Part shown: positions 1-8,890 of the stretch, piece by piece
Numbering within the stretch: the stretch's first letter is position 1
How the letters are laid out: every line of letters starts with the position of its first letter
Position numbers and translations under genes: made by a program
Origin: Melolontha melolontha
Taxonomy: Eukaryota > Arthropoda > Insecta > Coleoptera > Scarabaeidae
Direction of reading: 5' to 3'
DNA length: 64,000 nt
Assembly (NCBI GenBank): GCA_935421215.2
Contig: OW285235.1
Location: 210,922,232-210,986,231, forward strand
The notes under the pieces: generated by a model
What the model was told of the DNA's origin: nothing
What the model saw: only the letters and a program-made list of their open reading frames with translations
Databases searched by the model: none

Positions 1-1
1 C

Positions 2-64
2 CCCCGGGCTGAATTAACGTCGACCTCGGAAACATATACTACCCATAGCGTCCTTGGTGCATAA
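2..64 (+). CDS. Partial open frame entering from the left edge
   Basis: A frame is open from the first bases to a TAA at 62-64, giving 20 codons with ordinary residue composition. It could be the C-terminal end of a gene that starts left of the window. Twenty open codons also occur often by chance. It is listed because three more compact open frames on the same strand follow within 2.7 kb. I recognise no domain. Confidence 0.2.
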   Translation, partial: PRAELTSTSETYTTHSVLGA

Positions 65-191
65 ATAACTATTATAATTGCTATAAGTTGCGTATAAAAT
101 ATAACTAGTTAAGATATTCTTAGTTGGTTCGTGTACATACAATCTTAATTTTGTATAGCGACAATGAAAAAAAGGGCTGACTGATACATAT

Positions 192-449
192 GTGAGTAAT
201 GTCTTCATACAAAAAATCGCGGTCCAATGTTCACGTAGTAAAGAGAAAATGATTTTGCTTTATTCGACTCCGGCCCTGTCGGAGTTAAATATACGGGTGG
301 CAATACGGGCTTCCACCTTTAATTCATCAGTAATTCTCTATACCGACGAATTATTTCGTTATTCTATTTCGCCTACATCGGTATTTGTCAGTAAAACCAC
401 AATTTTAAAGAAAAAAATATATGTTTATAAACTACCTACTCAAAAATGA
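192..449 (+). pseudogene. Unrecognised open frame split by the Tc1-like insertion
   Basis: The frame is open for 85 codons and has a serine/threonine-rich middle and a lysine-rich end. Its last four codons lie inside the terminal repeat of the transposon that starts at 439, so the original coding region was cut at the TA at 437-438. Reading the flanks without the transposon, the frame would stay open for about two dozen further codons past 1939. A better ATG for the opening codons lies at 199, in another frame that stops after 17 codons, so an older frameshift is possible. I cannot name the product. Composition does not separate a decayed host exon, an integrated viral gene or chance. The block at 1-2.7 kb as a whole is discussed in the findings. 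Confidence 0.3.
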
Positions 450-595
450 ATAGGGAATTAGATCTTTTTTTAACAGATCCAATTAATTCGATTAAATTTA
501 ACGTATTTTCTCAAACTATAGATAAATTAGAAGGCCCACAGTCGTTTGTGGATATTTTATTTGGTAAATGTCTTTTCTGTGTGATAAAATATTGA
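446..595 (+). CDS. Small open frame starting inside the transposon end
   Basis: An ATG at 446-448, inside the left terminal repeat, opens 49 codons ending at the TGA at 593-595, about 100 bp before the transposase start. The predicted peptide is mixed in composition, begins MNRELDLF and ends in a short Cys-containing tail. I know no second gene in Tc1 elements, so this may be chance, a leader, or captured sequence. No homology is claimed. Confidence 0.25.
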   Translation: MNRELDLFLTDPINSIKFNVFSQTIDKLEGPQSFVDILFGKCLFCVIKY

Positions 596-696
596 ATCTT
601 GAATTTTAACCTTAAATTAATTTAGAATACAAAATTATAAAAATCGCATTTTTTGACAAGTATTATTCATTTTAAACGTCATTTCACATTTTCACG

Positions 697-1719
697 ATGC
701 CAAGACGTCATTTAAATAAAGAAACTTTTGATTTAATTGCGTTATTGCATCAGCGAGGGCAATCAAGAGCAGAAATTGCCGCAATTTTTAATGTGTCTCC
801 AAGTGTTGTTAGTAGGACTCTAACAAGATTCCAACAGTTAGGATCTGCAAGGAGAAGACCCGGTAGTGGATCTGAGAGGAAAACAAATCAGAGACAAGAC
901 CGCTACATACGAACTCAGACAAGGATGAATCCGTTTAGAAGTGCTGTATGGTTGCAAACACAGTTACGTGCCGCCACTGGAGTTAGAGTTTCGGATCAAA
1001 CAATCAGAAACCGTCTGAGGGAAATGGATCTTCATAGCTGCAGGCCTGTGAGACGAATAAAATTAACTAATGCCAATGGAATGGCTAGAAGAACTTGGGT
1101 TAACCAACGACTAGCAGAAAATTATCAATGGGAGCATGGTTTATACACCGATGAATCCAGATTCTGCTTATTTAGTGATAATCGTAGAGTAAGGGTCTGG
1201 AGAACTCGAGGAGACCGTTATAGACGCGAGTTTACAAAAGCTGTGGTGCCTTTTGGCGGCGGTGGTATCATGGTGTGGGCGGGCATTAGTTTGAATGGAC
1301 GTACGAACCTCCATCTCTTTGAAAACAATGTCAATGGACACATATACAGAGATGACATTATTCAGCAATATGTGGCCGACTTTCGTGAGGCTGTGGATGA
1401 AAACATGGTTTTTATTGATAATAATGCAAGACCTCATCGTGCTCAAATTGTAATGCAAGCAATAAATGACCTCCATATTAACCATCTACCTTTACCACCA
1501 ACGTCTCCCGACTTGAATCTAATTGAGCACATTTGGGACAGACTTCAAGAACAGCTCAACGAACATAATCCACCCTCAGTTAACGTGCAACACTTGCGGG
1601 AAATTTTACCGCTGTGTTGGAGAAGAGTTTCACAAGAACACATTAATAATTGCATTATGAGTATGCCCCGAAGATGTACAGCTGTGAGAGATGTCCGTGG
1701 CCATTATACACGATTTTAG
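697..1719 (+). CDS. Tc1-like transposase, 340 aa, uninterrupted
   Basis: The enzyme cuts the transposon out at its inverted repeats and joins it to a TA target in the nucleus. The N-terminal ~50 residues form a helix-turn-helix (SRAEIAAIFNVSPSVVSR), followed by a basic RRRPGSGS stretch like the AT-hook-like linker of the family and a second DNA-binding half. The catalytic triad is visible: D152 in YTDESRF, D241 in FIDNNARPHRA and E277 in PDLNLIEHIWD. The spacing between the second D and the E is 35 residues by my count, not the usual 34 of Tc1. GGGGIMVWAGIS before D2 is the family glycine motif. At 340 aa it has full family length. The ATG at 697 is the first in frame. There is no frameshift or stop, so it is young or under selection. 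Confidence 0.93.
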   Translation: MPRRHLNKETFDLIALLHQRGQSRAEIAAIFNVSPSVVSRTLTRFQQLGSARRRPGSGSERKTNQRQDRYIRTQTRMNPFRSAVWLQTQLRAATGVRVSDQTIRNRLREMDLHSCRPVRRIKLTNANGMARRTWVNQRLAENYQWEHGLYTDESRFCLFSDNRRVRVWRTRGDRYRREFTKAVVPFGGGGIMVWAGISLNGRTNLHLFENNVNGHIYRDDIIQQYVADFREAVDENMVFIDNNARPHRAQIVMQAINDLHINHLPLPPTSPDLNLIEHIWDRLQEQLNEHNPPSVNVQHLREILPLCWRRVSQEHINNCIMSMPRRCTAVRDVRGHYTRF

Positions 1720-2101
1720 AATATTGTTACAGAAAAATGTTTATTTTAGCTATTGTTAAAAATGTTGCTTATTTCATTTTTGATAATTTCTTAATAATCT
1801 AACGATTTTTCTGAATAAATATACTTGAAAATTTTAAATTGTTGTGTACAATTATGTATCTAAAATAATACACTATAAATATTTACCCATACTATCTAAA
1901 AAATACAAAAAAGTAAAAATTCCTTATTCATTTTTGAGTAGTTTATATAATTGTATACGAATAATTAAAAACCAGGTATCCCATGAACACGCTATATAAA
2001 ACTAACGATTAACGATTTTTGTTATACATAAACATAATAATTTTATTTTAAAAGAAGTTTAACGTTCAAACTATTTAACTATTTAACTAACATTAATTAA
2101 A

Positions 2102-2281
2102 ATGCTCCATAGGGTTATCCACATATTCGACGTAAAGGGTATTATTGATATCGACAAAAAAACATCGCAATGGAAAACACCGTATGTGCGGCTGATTATG
2201 TTCCCTAAATGTTTTGACAACACTCACTATTCTTATGAATTGGAAATATTATTAGACGTGTTAACGTCTAACAATGTGTGA
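2102..2281 (+). CDS. Unrecognised 59-codon open frame
   Basis: ATG at 2102 to TGA at 2279-2281, preceded by an AT-rich spacer with in-frame stops. The peptide begins MLHRVIHIFDVKG, has a basic and aromatic middle (QWKTPYVRL) and ends in a leucine-rich amphipathic stretch. The composition is balanced rather than that of a low-complexity AT-rich frame, which suggests former coding sequence. I do not recognise a family. It lies 160 bp past the right end of the Tc1-like element, on the same strand as the frames at 2-64 and 192-449. Confidence 0.3.
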   Translation: MLHRVIHIFDVKGIIDIDKKTSQWKTPYVRLIMFPKCFDNTHYSYELEILLDVLTSNNV

Positions 2282-2538
2282 GAATTTTATCGATTTTTGC
2301 AGATTAATGAACTAAAATTATAGCTATATTTTGGTAAATATATAATAAATAAATATATGGATCGACTTTAACTACATTTTGGCCCCAAAAGTTTGGAAAT
2401 TTTCAATGAATAACAAGTAAATTATCTTCTTTGATTTTAAGCGTATTTTATTTACACGTATTCTTCAGATTCGCATAACTTTGGCGCTATTTAGCGGTAA
2501 CCCTATATAACGTTAAATTTGGAATTAACATTTTCTAA

Positions 2539-2703
2539 AACTATTCCAGAGGCAATATACTGTCGACTTCTAATTCATTAATTTATAAGCGTGATTTACT
2601 TAAAATATTAAGAAAATGTAATAAAACGCTTTTTATTTCTTCTATGCATATAACGGACAACAAAAATATCATTTTATACAATTTTTCAATTCATTCAGGG
2701 TAA
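2539..2703 (+). other. Open stretch without a clear start
   Basis: A frame opens after a TAA at 2536-2538 and runs 54 codons to the TAA at 2701-2703, with its first ATG only at 2644. The residues (a basic stretch reading KRDLLKILRKCNKTLF, then a hydrophilic end) look protein-like. It may be an exon-like piece or a truncated frame of the same decayed block as 192-449 and 2102-2281. Confidence 0.2.
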
Positions 2704-3754
2704 TTAGATTTTGTCAGATTGTATGGTATAAGTTAATAATGAAAATGATAGTAATTCAGCAACGAAGAAAGGTAGGGTATTTTTCAATTTATGAAGGCCT
2801 TTATTCAAGAATAAGAATACATGACGTCACTCAGTATAATAGCTATGCAGCATAAATAATGTATGTTCAATGACGTAATCGTTTCTCAACGATATATCCT
2901 ATAAAATCAATTTTTTCCACCCTATACGAGGGAACAGAGTCTGTAATTCAATTTCTGAATTAGAGAGGTTCCTTACAAAAGGGTGTTATTATAATTAAAT
3001 TACGAAAATAGGCATCATTGTGAGCTAGTACATCTGAAGATTAGCGATTTTTTTTCGCTCGTACAAGTAACATTTTTAATGTGACGTTTCATACAATTTA
3101 TTACTCCCATATTATGAATTAAAATTAAACACTGTTATTCCACGGTTGTAAACCTTAATGAGATGAAATGAATCCTCGGAGAATAGCAGTCTCTCCAACC
3201 CTAACTCGTGTGGATTTATTTCAGCGGCCCATCTGGAAATTATTAGACATCCCTCTTGTTGACGCGAACGTGTAGTAGTTGATATTGAAACACAATTATT
3301 TCCACGTAGTAAGCCAGTTAGGCACGTCGAAACTTGATTATAATGATTACATTTGTTCCATTCATAATGATATAATTATTTCCAGTATAATATCAACATT
3401 CCATTGAAGGATGGTAGAATTGTGACTGCGTAACTGTAAAGCAGAATGTACGCTTTAATTTCATGCAGAGGCATGCCAAAAATTACATTTCCGCGTTTCC
3501 TGATAACACCCGCGTTCTGTCAAGAGGACTTTGATGCCGGTATTACCAAATATTATGAGCGAGAAAGCTTCGAAACGTGACAGACGTTAAAAATTAAAAT
3601 GCGAATACAACGCTGAAAAAGCAACTTTCGGGGAAATTGCCATGATATTTTATCTTGAACTTATAACTGTATTCCAATCATTATTATTACATTCTGATAT
3701 ATTTTTCATAAATGAGAAATAAAATATGTATTATGAACGCATCACATAAGTCGA
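2704..3754. other. No gene seen
   Basis: AT-rich sequence with no long frame and no recognised repeat. A string at 2930-2945 (TATACGAGGGAACA) matches the terminal repeat of the mariner at 33900-34722 and may be a stray end of that family. Confidence 0.4.
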
Positions 3755-3830
3755 CATTTACATGTAAGAATGAGATTTAATATTCATTAATTCTCACTTG
3801 CAGTAAGTTCCAAATGTTATGTATTACCCA
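3755..3830 (+). repeat. Copy of dispersed repeat R1
   Basis: About 75 bp here resembles the right arm of the inverted-repeat element at 23013-23397 and the piece at 22835-22935, sharing the pattern GAGATTTAATATTCATTAAT then TCACTTGCAGTAA. This is a truncated, diverged copy. Function unknown. Confidence 0.5.
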
Positions 3831-4016
3831 TTAAAGTTTTTGTTACATCTAAATTTTAATACACGTATTACAGAAAGTGTAAAATAATTAATAATCACAT
3901 TTTTTTTAATGAAATAAGTCAGTTTAATATCCTAAATTCATTTTAAAAATTTAAAATGCACGCCATATAATTTGTTCTCTTTGATTATGAACGAGGACGA
4001 ATTAATATACAGTGTA

Positions 4017-4314
4017 TAGTGTTATTCTGAATAAGAATCAGAGAATTTAATTTTTAATTTTAATTTATTTATTTATAAAATTGTTTTGGGCTGCATGAAA
4101 TAGCTGTTGCGTCGAAAGTTACGACGAACCACAAATCGTAGATATCGCATATTCATAACTTAGTTATGTATAAATCCATTCATTGTAAGCAAACCGTATG
4201 TAAACAAATACATATCTGCGACACGGAATATACATCCGGTGAGTCACAATTGGCATACATTTCAGCTGTATAATCTAATAATTAAATTAATAACGCTTAT
4301 TCAGAATAACCCTA
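4017..4314. mobile_element. MITE-like element with 19-bp inverted ends
   Basis: The sequence TAGTGTTATTCTGAATAAG at 4017 recurs inverted at the right end with one difference, and TA lies outside both ends. The 298-bp interior has no coding capacity. Short ends, TA duplication and small size fit a non-autonomous Tc1/mariner-type element. No autonomous partner was found in the window. Confidence 0.55.
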
Positions 4315-4459
4315 TATAAGGTATCCAATAACGACATCGTGTGAGTGGGGGGAAGTTCCAATCTACAAATTGTAATTTCGACTATTTCGAGTATCTCGTC
4401 AGTTTCGTGTGTACCGTTGTTGAGTAATAGTGTTATTTGTCATCAATACGATTTCTGAG

Positions 4460-4909
4460 ATGCATACCAAGCAACGATCCGTAATACAATTTTTAAAGCT
4501 GGAAGGTTGCGCGTCCTTCGAAATTTATAGGCGTTTGAAATCTGTTTATGGCAACGATTGTATGAATGCGAGGAATGTTCGCCAGTGGATTCGACGTGCA
4601 AAACTCACAGAGGCGAAATGAAGGTGTTTGACGAAAAGCAATCAGTTCGACGCATGAGAAGAATCAAAGACGAGTGAATGCACTGATTCAAGCAAATCGC
4701 TTTACTTTTTTTTTCTTGCACCATGACAACGCTAGACCGCATTACAGCAACGAAACGATGAAGACCGTGACGAGCTTGAAATTCGCGGTTGTTGAGCATC
4801 TTCCTGATTTGGCACTTTCAAATTTCTGGTAGTTTTTCACGGATTGAAGAAATTAATTCAACGTTTGGAGAAATGTGTTGCACTAATTGGTGATTATGTG
4901 GGAAGGTAA
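4460..4909 (+). pseudogene. Mariner transposase with large internal deletion
   Basis: Three pieces of a mariner transposase survive in order. The N-terminal DNA-binding part starts at the ATG at 4460 (RSVIQFLKLEGCASFEIYRR). A segment with the second catalytic aspartate reads FLHHDNARPHYS, near 4712-4745. The C-terminal end reads RLEKCVALIGDYVGR, before the TAA at 4907-4909. A full transposase needs about 1 kb; only 450 bp remain, so the first catalytic region and the third aspartate are lost. Frames change between the pieces. It cannot make an active enzyme. Confidence 0.75.
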
Positions 4910-6219
4910 TTATGCACATTGCTGGTAGAATAAATTTACTTGATTTTGAGACTGGTTTCATTATTTCGTTTTTGCTTATTCTTATTTTTTATAGAGTTGG
5001 AAAATTAATATACCAATCCGCTCTCATGCAGTTAAAACAAGTCTTTGGTAATAAATGTCATATTAGAATAAATGAATATGACAGTTTACCGAATATTTAC
5101 AAGTTTCTGATTCGCAATAATTCTAATTTACGGTCTCTTTTACAAATAGAACTTTAAGAATATTTAAAAAAAATTACAAAATTACATTACTAAATATATA
5201 AAGCTTTGCAATAAAAAGTTGCTGTATTCCTTAAAGTAAATTACATGCACAATTTCTGCAATATAATAATAATTCATGCCTTAGCATTCCCCAACAGTAG
5301 TTATTGGCAGACCTCGAGTTAATCTAAATATTTGTATTGAGTACCAGGTCATTTAAAAGAAATGTTAATTTTTCCTTTATTTTTTTGCTTGTGCAAGTAA
5401 TGTAATGTACAGTCATAATTAAATTATGGTAATATAGAATTTGGCAGCAGTAATAACGTCCTATCCATTCACATAAATAATCTATTTCTATTCTGAATTA
5501 TGCGAAATCGATCAAGATAAATGCAACTATTAGTCTATGTCGACCTTACTTCTACCTGGGTGTATTTTGTTAGGAAATTTTCTGATGAACTGTATTTAGT
5601 ACATAGCACCAATTTGTTTATTGGTTGAGATCAATAGAAAGGTAGTTTATCACTAGACTACCATGTCTCTATTACGGTCCACAATTAATTACTTTATGAA
5701 GGCTGGTTAATGCTTTTATTCTAAATTTAGATTTTGATAGTAGAATTTTGTAAAGCCGAATTTTATTCGTAGTCACCCCTACTCGTTCTTCATTGGTCAT
5801 AACCTCCAACGATATTTCGTAAATACGATAACAACTAAATGGTATAATTTATTTTTAAGTAACCTGTAACCAATCTAACCATTTTGTTTAATACTCAACA
5901 TAATGTCCCTAAATTTACACCATTCTAGACTGGCATATTTGTTTATAGAATAGCATGATGCATTTTTTTTTATAAATGATTGTTGACTATAACATTGATA
6001 ATAGAAATAAACTATATCATTCTTAAAATGTTGACCAAAAAGTAACTATGTAATTTACAGCTATGAACTTTGTCAATATGCCTCAATTTTTCCGGTCGAG
6101 ATGTATGCCATACTGTAGTACGCAAGGCATGTTTTTTTAAAAGTGGATCCGTATATGTTCGGAGAGTTAGGCGGCCCTTAAGGTTTTTTATCAGTTTGAG
6201 AGATAACGTTTAAATTGTT
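4910..6219. other. No gene recognised
   Basis: An 81-codon frame at 4912-5157 has a hydrophobic stretch near residues 17-30 but no family signature, and it follows directly on the mariner remnant. The rest is AT-rich with no long frame. I see no terminal repeats here. Confidence 0.4.
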
Positions 6220-6706
6220 TTGGGAATGTCTCGAAGAGCTACTGAATTTGGCAGACCAGAATAAAGTAGAGATGATGGTACTAGGACACCAGGAGATTGA
6301 AAAGGAAGGATTGCAGGAGGAATCGATACCTCTGACTGCGTAATTTTTTTAGCCAATTGAATTCTTCTATGCAGAGAATTTTTGACATATCCTTCTGCAA
6401 CCGTAGATGATTTTCATCCATCATGTCTTTTAATTGAAAGCAAGTCACCTCCTTGATTTGCCAACAATGTCGCTGAATAGTGACAGTGACCTGTAAAGTT
6501 ACTTGTGCTATCAAGTTGAAGGTACTCAGCTATTCGTATTGGAATTTTACCAATTGTATTAAGACCAACAGGCGAAGGAAGCACACTTGCCATTGCGATA
6601 TGGTAAGAATCGTTGCTGGTTGTCTGGTCTTAAATTTGCGTATTGCCGGTGCTTTAACAATAAATTTAGTAATTTGTTCTTCGCTTAATACTTCTGATTT
6701 TTTAGG
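6220..6706 (-). pseudogene. Crypton-type tyrosine recombinase, C-terminal half
   Basis: Cryptons are DNA transposons that move with a tyrosine recombinase instead of a DDE transposase. Read on the minus strand, the segment begins KSEVLSEEQITKFI, then after a frame change gives NTIGKIPIRIAEYLQL, FTGHCHYSATLLANQGGDLL and SIKRHDGWKSSTVAEGYV. These match the C-terminal catalytic block of insect Crypton proteins, where the Tyr of VAEGY (codon at 6387-6389) is the nucleophile and the Arg of the GHCxRR box is catalytic. Here that box reads GHCHY, so the Arg is gone. The part between the two blocks is deleted or shifted. The matching N-terminal piece is at 7291-7446, beyond an inserted mariner derivative. 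Inactive. Confidence 0.8.
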
Positions 6707-6782
6707 TTAAAGGTGATTCGTTGCCTGTTTTAAAAATGTGATATGAGTATTGCATATTTAGCTATATCCGTACTATCATATA

Positions 6783-7188
6783 ACGAGCCATCGAAAAAAT
6801 TCATAATTGGAGTAGACTGTGAAATTGGGTTAGTACTTTAACCACTTCCACATAATGACATTTATTATTTGACATTGAAACTATAAGTTTGTGTCAAATT
6901 TTTCAAAACTCTTATTAAGAAAATTAAATTTGTTTAGATGTAAATGGACAACATTTTCAACAACTTCTGTAGCTACATGTAAAGTTTTGATTATGATTTC
7001 GATATTAAATAAATTATTTGTTTTCTTTTTTGTTGTAGTATCATTTCAATGTCATAACATAACCTTTTTTTACAATGAAACCAAATGAAACTGTCAAGCA
7101 TCAAGTAATGTGCCATTATGTGGAAGTGGTTAAAGTATCAACCCAATTTCACAGTCTACTCCAATTATGAATTTTTTCGATGGCTCGT
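6783..7188. mobile_element. Internally deleted DD41D mariner (406 bp)
   Basis: The ends match over 75 bp with two differences, beginning ACGAGCCATCGAAAAAATTC, and TA flanks both (6781-6782, 7189-7190). The interior at about 6935-7100 matches the 3' end of the transposon at 13155-14565 in the opposite orientation, including the last transposase codons. It is thus a deletion derivative of that family, able to move only with enzyme supplied from elsewhere. It lies between the two halves of the Crypton remnant. Confidence 0.9.
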
Positions 7189-7290
7189 TATTATTAAGCA
7201 TGATTTTAGCATAGAATAAGTAGACCATAATGATTTATTTCATTGTAAACTTTGAAAATAAAGTATTACACAATTTTCTGAATAATTTTT

Positions 7291-7446
7291 TTAATTTTTA
7301 GATCTAGCCGAAGTAACGGATTTACCATAAATGGTTTTGTATCTGTCTTTTGATTTTATAGGTAATAAATTACCCATTGCAACATTGGCAGCTTCACGAA
7401 TTTCAGGATGTGTACATTGGATTTCTTCATCAGAATGCACGTTTTA
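7291..7446 (-). pseudogene. Crypton recombinase, N-terminal piece
   Basis: The minus strand reads HPEIREAANVAMGNLLPIKS followed by KDRYKTIYGKS and a TAA at 7291-7293. The pattern NLLPxKSxxRY is the conserved start of the N-terminal DNA-binding domain of insect Crypton recombinases. Together with 6220-6706 it gives the two ends of one protein in the right order and orientation; the middle was lost and a mariner derivative later landed in the gap. Confidence 0.7.
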
Positions 7447-7639
7447 GAGAAGGTTTAATTTTATATTAAATTTTTTGAATTTTATAAATTTTAAATTAAA
7501 TGTCACTTCAAATAATCAATACTGCCATTTCGTAATTTTTTAATTAATACGAACAGATTTGTAGCGTGTCATAAATGATAAAGTATTTAACAGTAGGTAT
7601 TATTAAAGTATTCGGACAAAAAAATATAGTAAAAATTTC

Positions 7640-7733
7640 GTGCGTGAAACATTTCGCGAATTCGTGTCCATAAAGCGCGAGCCGAAGGCTAGCGCTTTAT
7701 GGCCACTCATTCGCGAAATATGTTTTCACGCAC
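7640..7733. repeat. GC-rich imperfect hairpin
   Basis: Arms at 7640-7679 and about 7690-7733 pair along GTGCGTGAAACATTTCGCGA and CCATAAAGCGC, around a central GAGCCGAAGGCTA. The GC content stands out from the AT-rich surroundings. It could be a foldback element, the terminal piece of a larger transposon, or a structured RNA. It is not a bacterial terminator, since the context is eukaryotic. Confidence 0.65.
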
Positions 7734-7862
7734 TTGGTTCGTAAATAACTATTATATCCTTGATCCATCTCTTAATAAATCATTCTCAATAGCGAGTAGA
7801 CATAGCTTGTAATATTTCTTGTGAGATCTTGTTTTTAAGATAGTTTTTAATTATCATTAGTT

Positions 7863-8890
7863 TTGAAAAAGATCTTTCGCTACTGTGCCGGTTGTAGTTA
7901 TGTTAGATATAAAATTAGTGCCTGCATAGGTTCAGTTAAAAATGTTCATAAAGTGCTTTGCCCAATTTACGGCATACATCATCGGCGAACTGAGACGACC
8001 ATTCGCAACACAAATGAAAAATTTTGCAATCAATTTACTCTCTTGGACTCCCATCCACCAATGAGATTGCGTAGAGTGCGCACTGAAGAAAATATTGTCG
8101 CCGTTTAGGCCAGTGTTGAGGATGATCCAAATTCATCGATTCTTCATTGTATGTAAGAACTTGGCCTGTGCTCATCGACTTTGTGGAAGATTTTGAGCAA
8201 GAATCTTGACTTACATGTCTACAAGATTAAATTGGTGCAAGAATTGCACCCAACCGACCATCGTTTTCAACGTCAGTTCAGTAATTGGGCGCTTGAACAG
8301 TTGCAAGTTGATCCAGTGTTTCATGGTCAAATTGAGTTCAGTGATGAGGCTCACTTCTGGCCCAGTGGCTTTTTGAATAAGCAAACTTGTTGGATTTGAG
8401 TGACATTAATCCACAGACTTATCAACTACCGATTCACCCCGAAAAATGTACTGTTTGGTGCGGTTTGTAGCCCGATGGCATAATTCTTCAAAAACGAAAA
8501 TAATCGAGCTGTCACCGACAATGCCGACCGGTGTAGAGGTATGTTCAACGATATTTTATTCCCAGAAGTGCATGATCATGGCCTGGAAGATCTATGGTTT
8601 CAGGAGGATGGTGCCACATGGCGAAGCCATAAATTTATTGAAGGAAGTGTTCGGCAATAAGATTATCTCCAGAAATAGACCTGCACACTGGTCTTCAAGA
8701 TCATGTGATTTGATGCCTTTAGAATATTTTTGTAGGGCTACTTGAAGTCATTGGTCTACGCAAACAAGCCAACAACTACTGCAGCCTTGGAAATCAACAT
8801 CGAGCGCACCATTGCCTCAGACGCTCCCGTGATGGCGATATACCGAAATCATCTTCCATCATTAATTTTAAAAAATTCTCATTTCCCTAA
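7863..8890 (+). pseudogene. DD41D-type mariner transposase, decayed
   Basis: The order of family motifs is kept: PIYGIHHRRTETTIRNTNEK in the N-terminal helix-turn-helix, MRLRRVRTEENI in the linker, LWKILSKNLDLHVYKIKLVQ, the first catalytic region FSDEAHFWPSGFLNKQ (about 8335-8385), the second aspartate in FQEDGAT (about 8600-8625), GYLKSLVYANKPTT near 8733-8775 and a short C-terminus. The DGAT form after the second aspartate belongs to the DD41D group (rosa type) of Tc1/mariner. The frame breaks at least four times, for example the TAG at 8106-8108 and after the second aspartate. I could not define terminal repeats. Confidence 0.8.

Larger units (their letters stand above)
439..1938 (+). mobile_element. 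Tc1-like transposon, complete with both ends
   Basis: The element is 1500 bp long. Its inverted ends match over 21 bp with one difference, beginning CTCAAAAATGAATA on each side, and are flanked by TA duplications at 437-438 and 1939-1940. TA duplication, short ends and one intronless transposase frame are the defining traits of the Tc1/mariner superfamily. Because both ends and the transposase frame are intact, this is the only element in the window that could be autonomous. It disrupts the open frame at 192-449. Confidence 0.9.

Noticed and set aside
1168..1485. 105-codon frame on the minus strand inside the Tc1-like transposase
   Set aside because: It lies wholly antisense to an intact transposase with all catalytic motifs, so it is a shadow.
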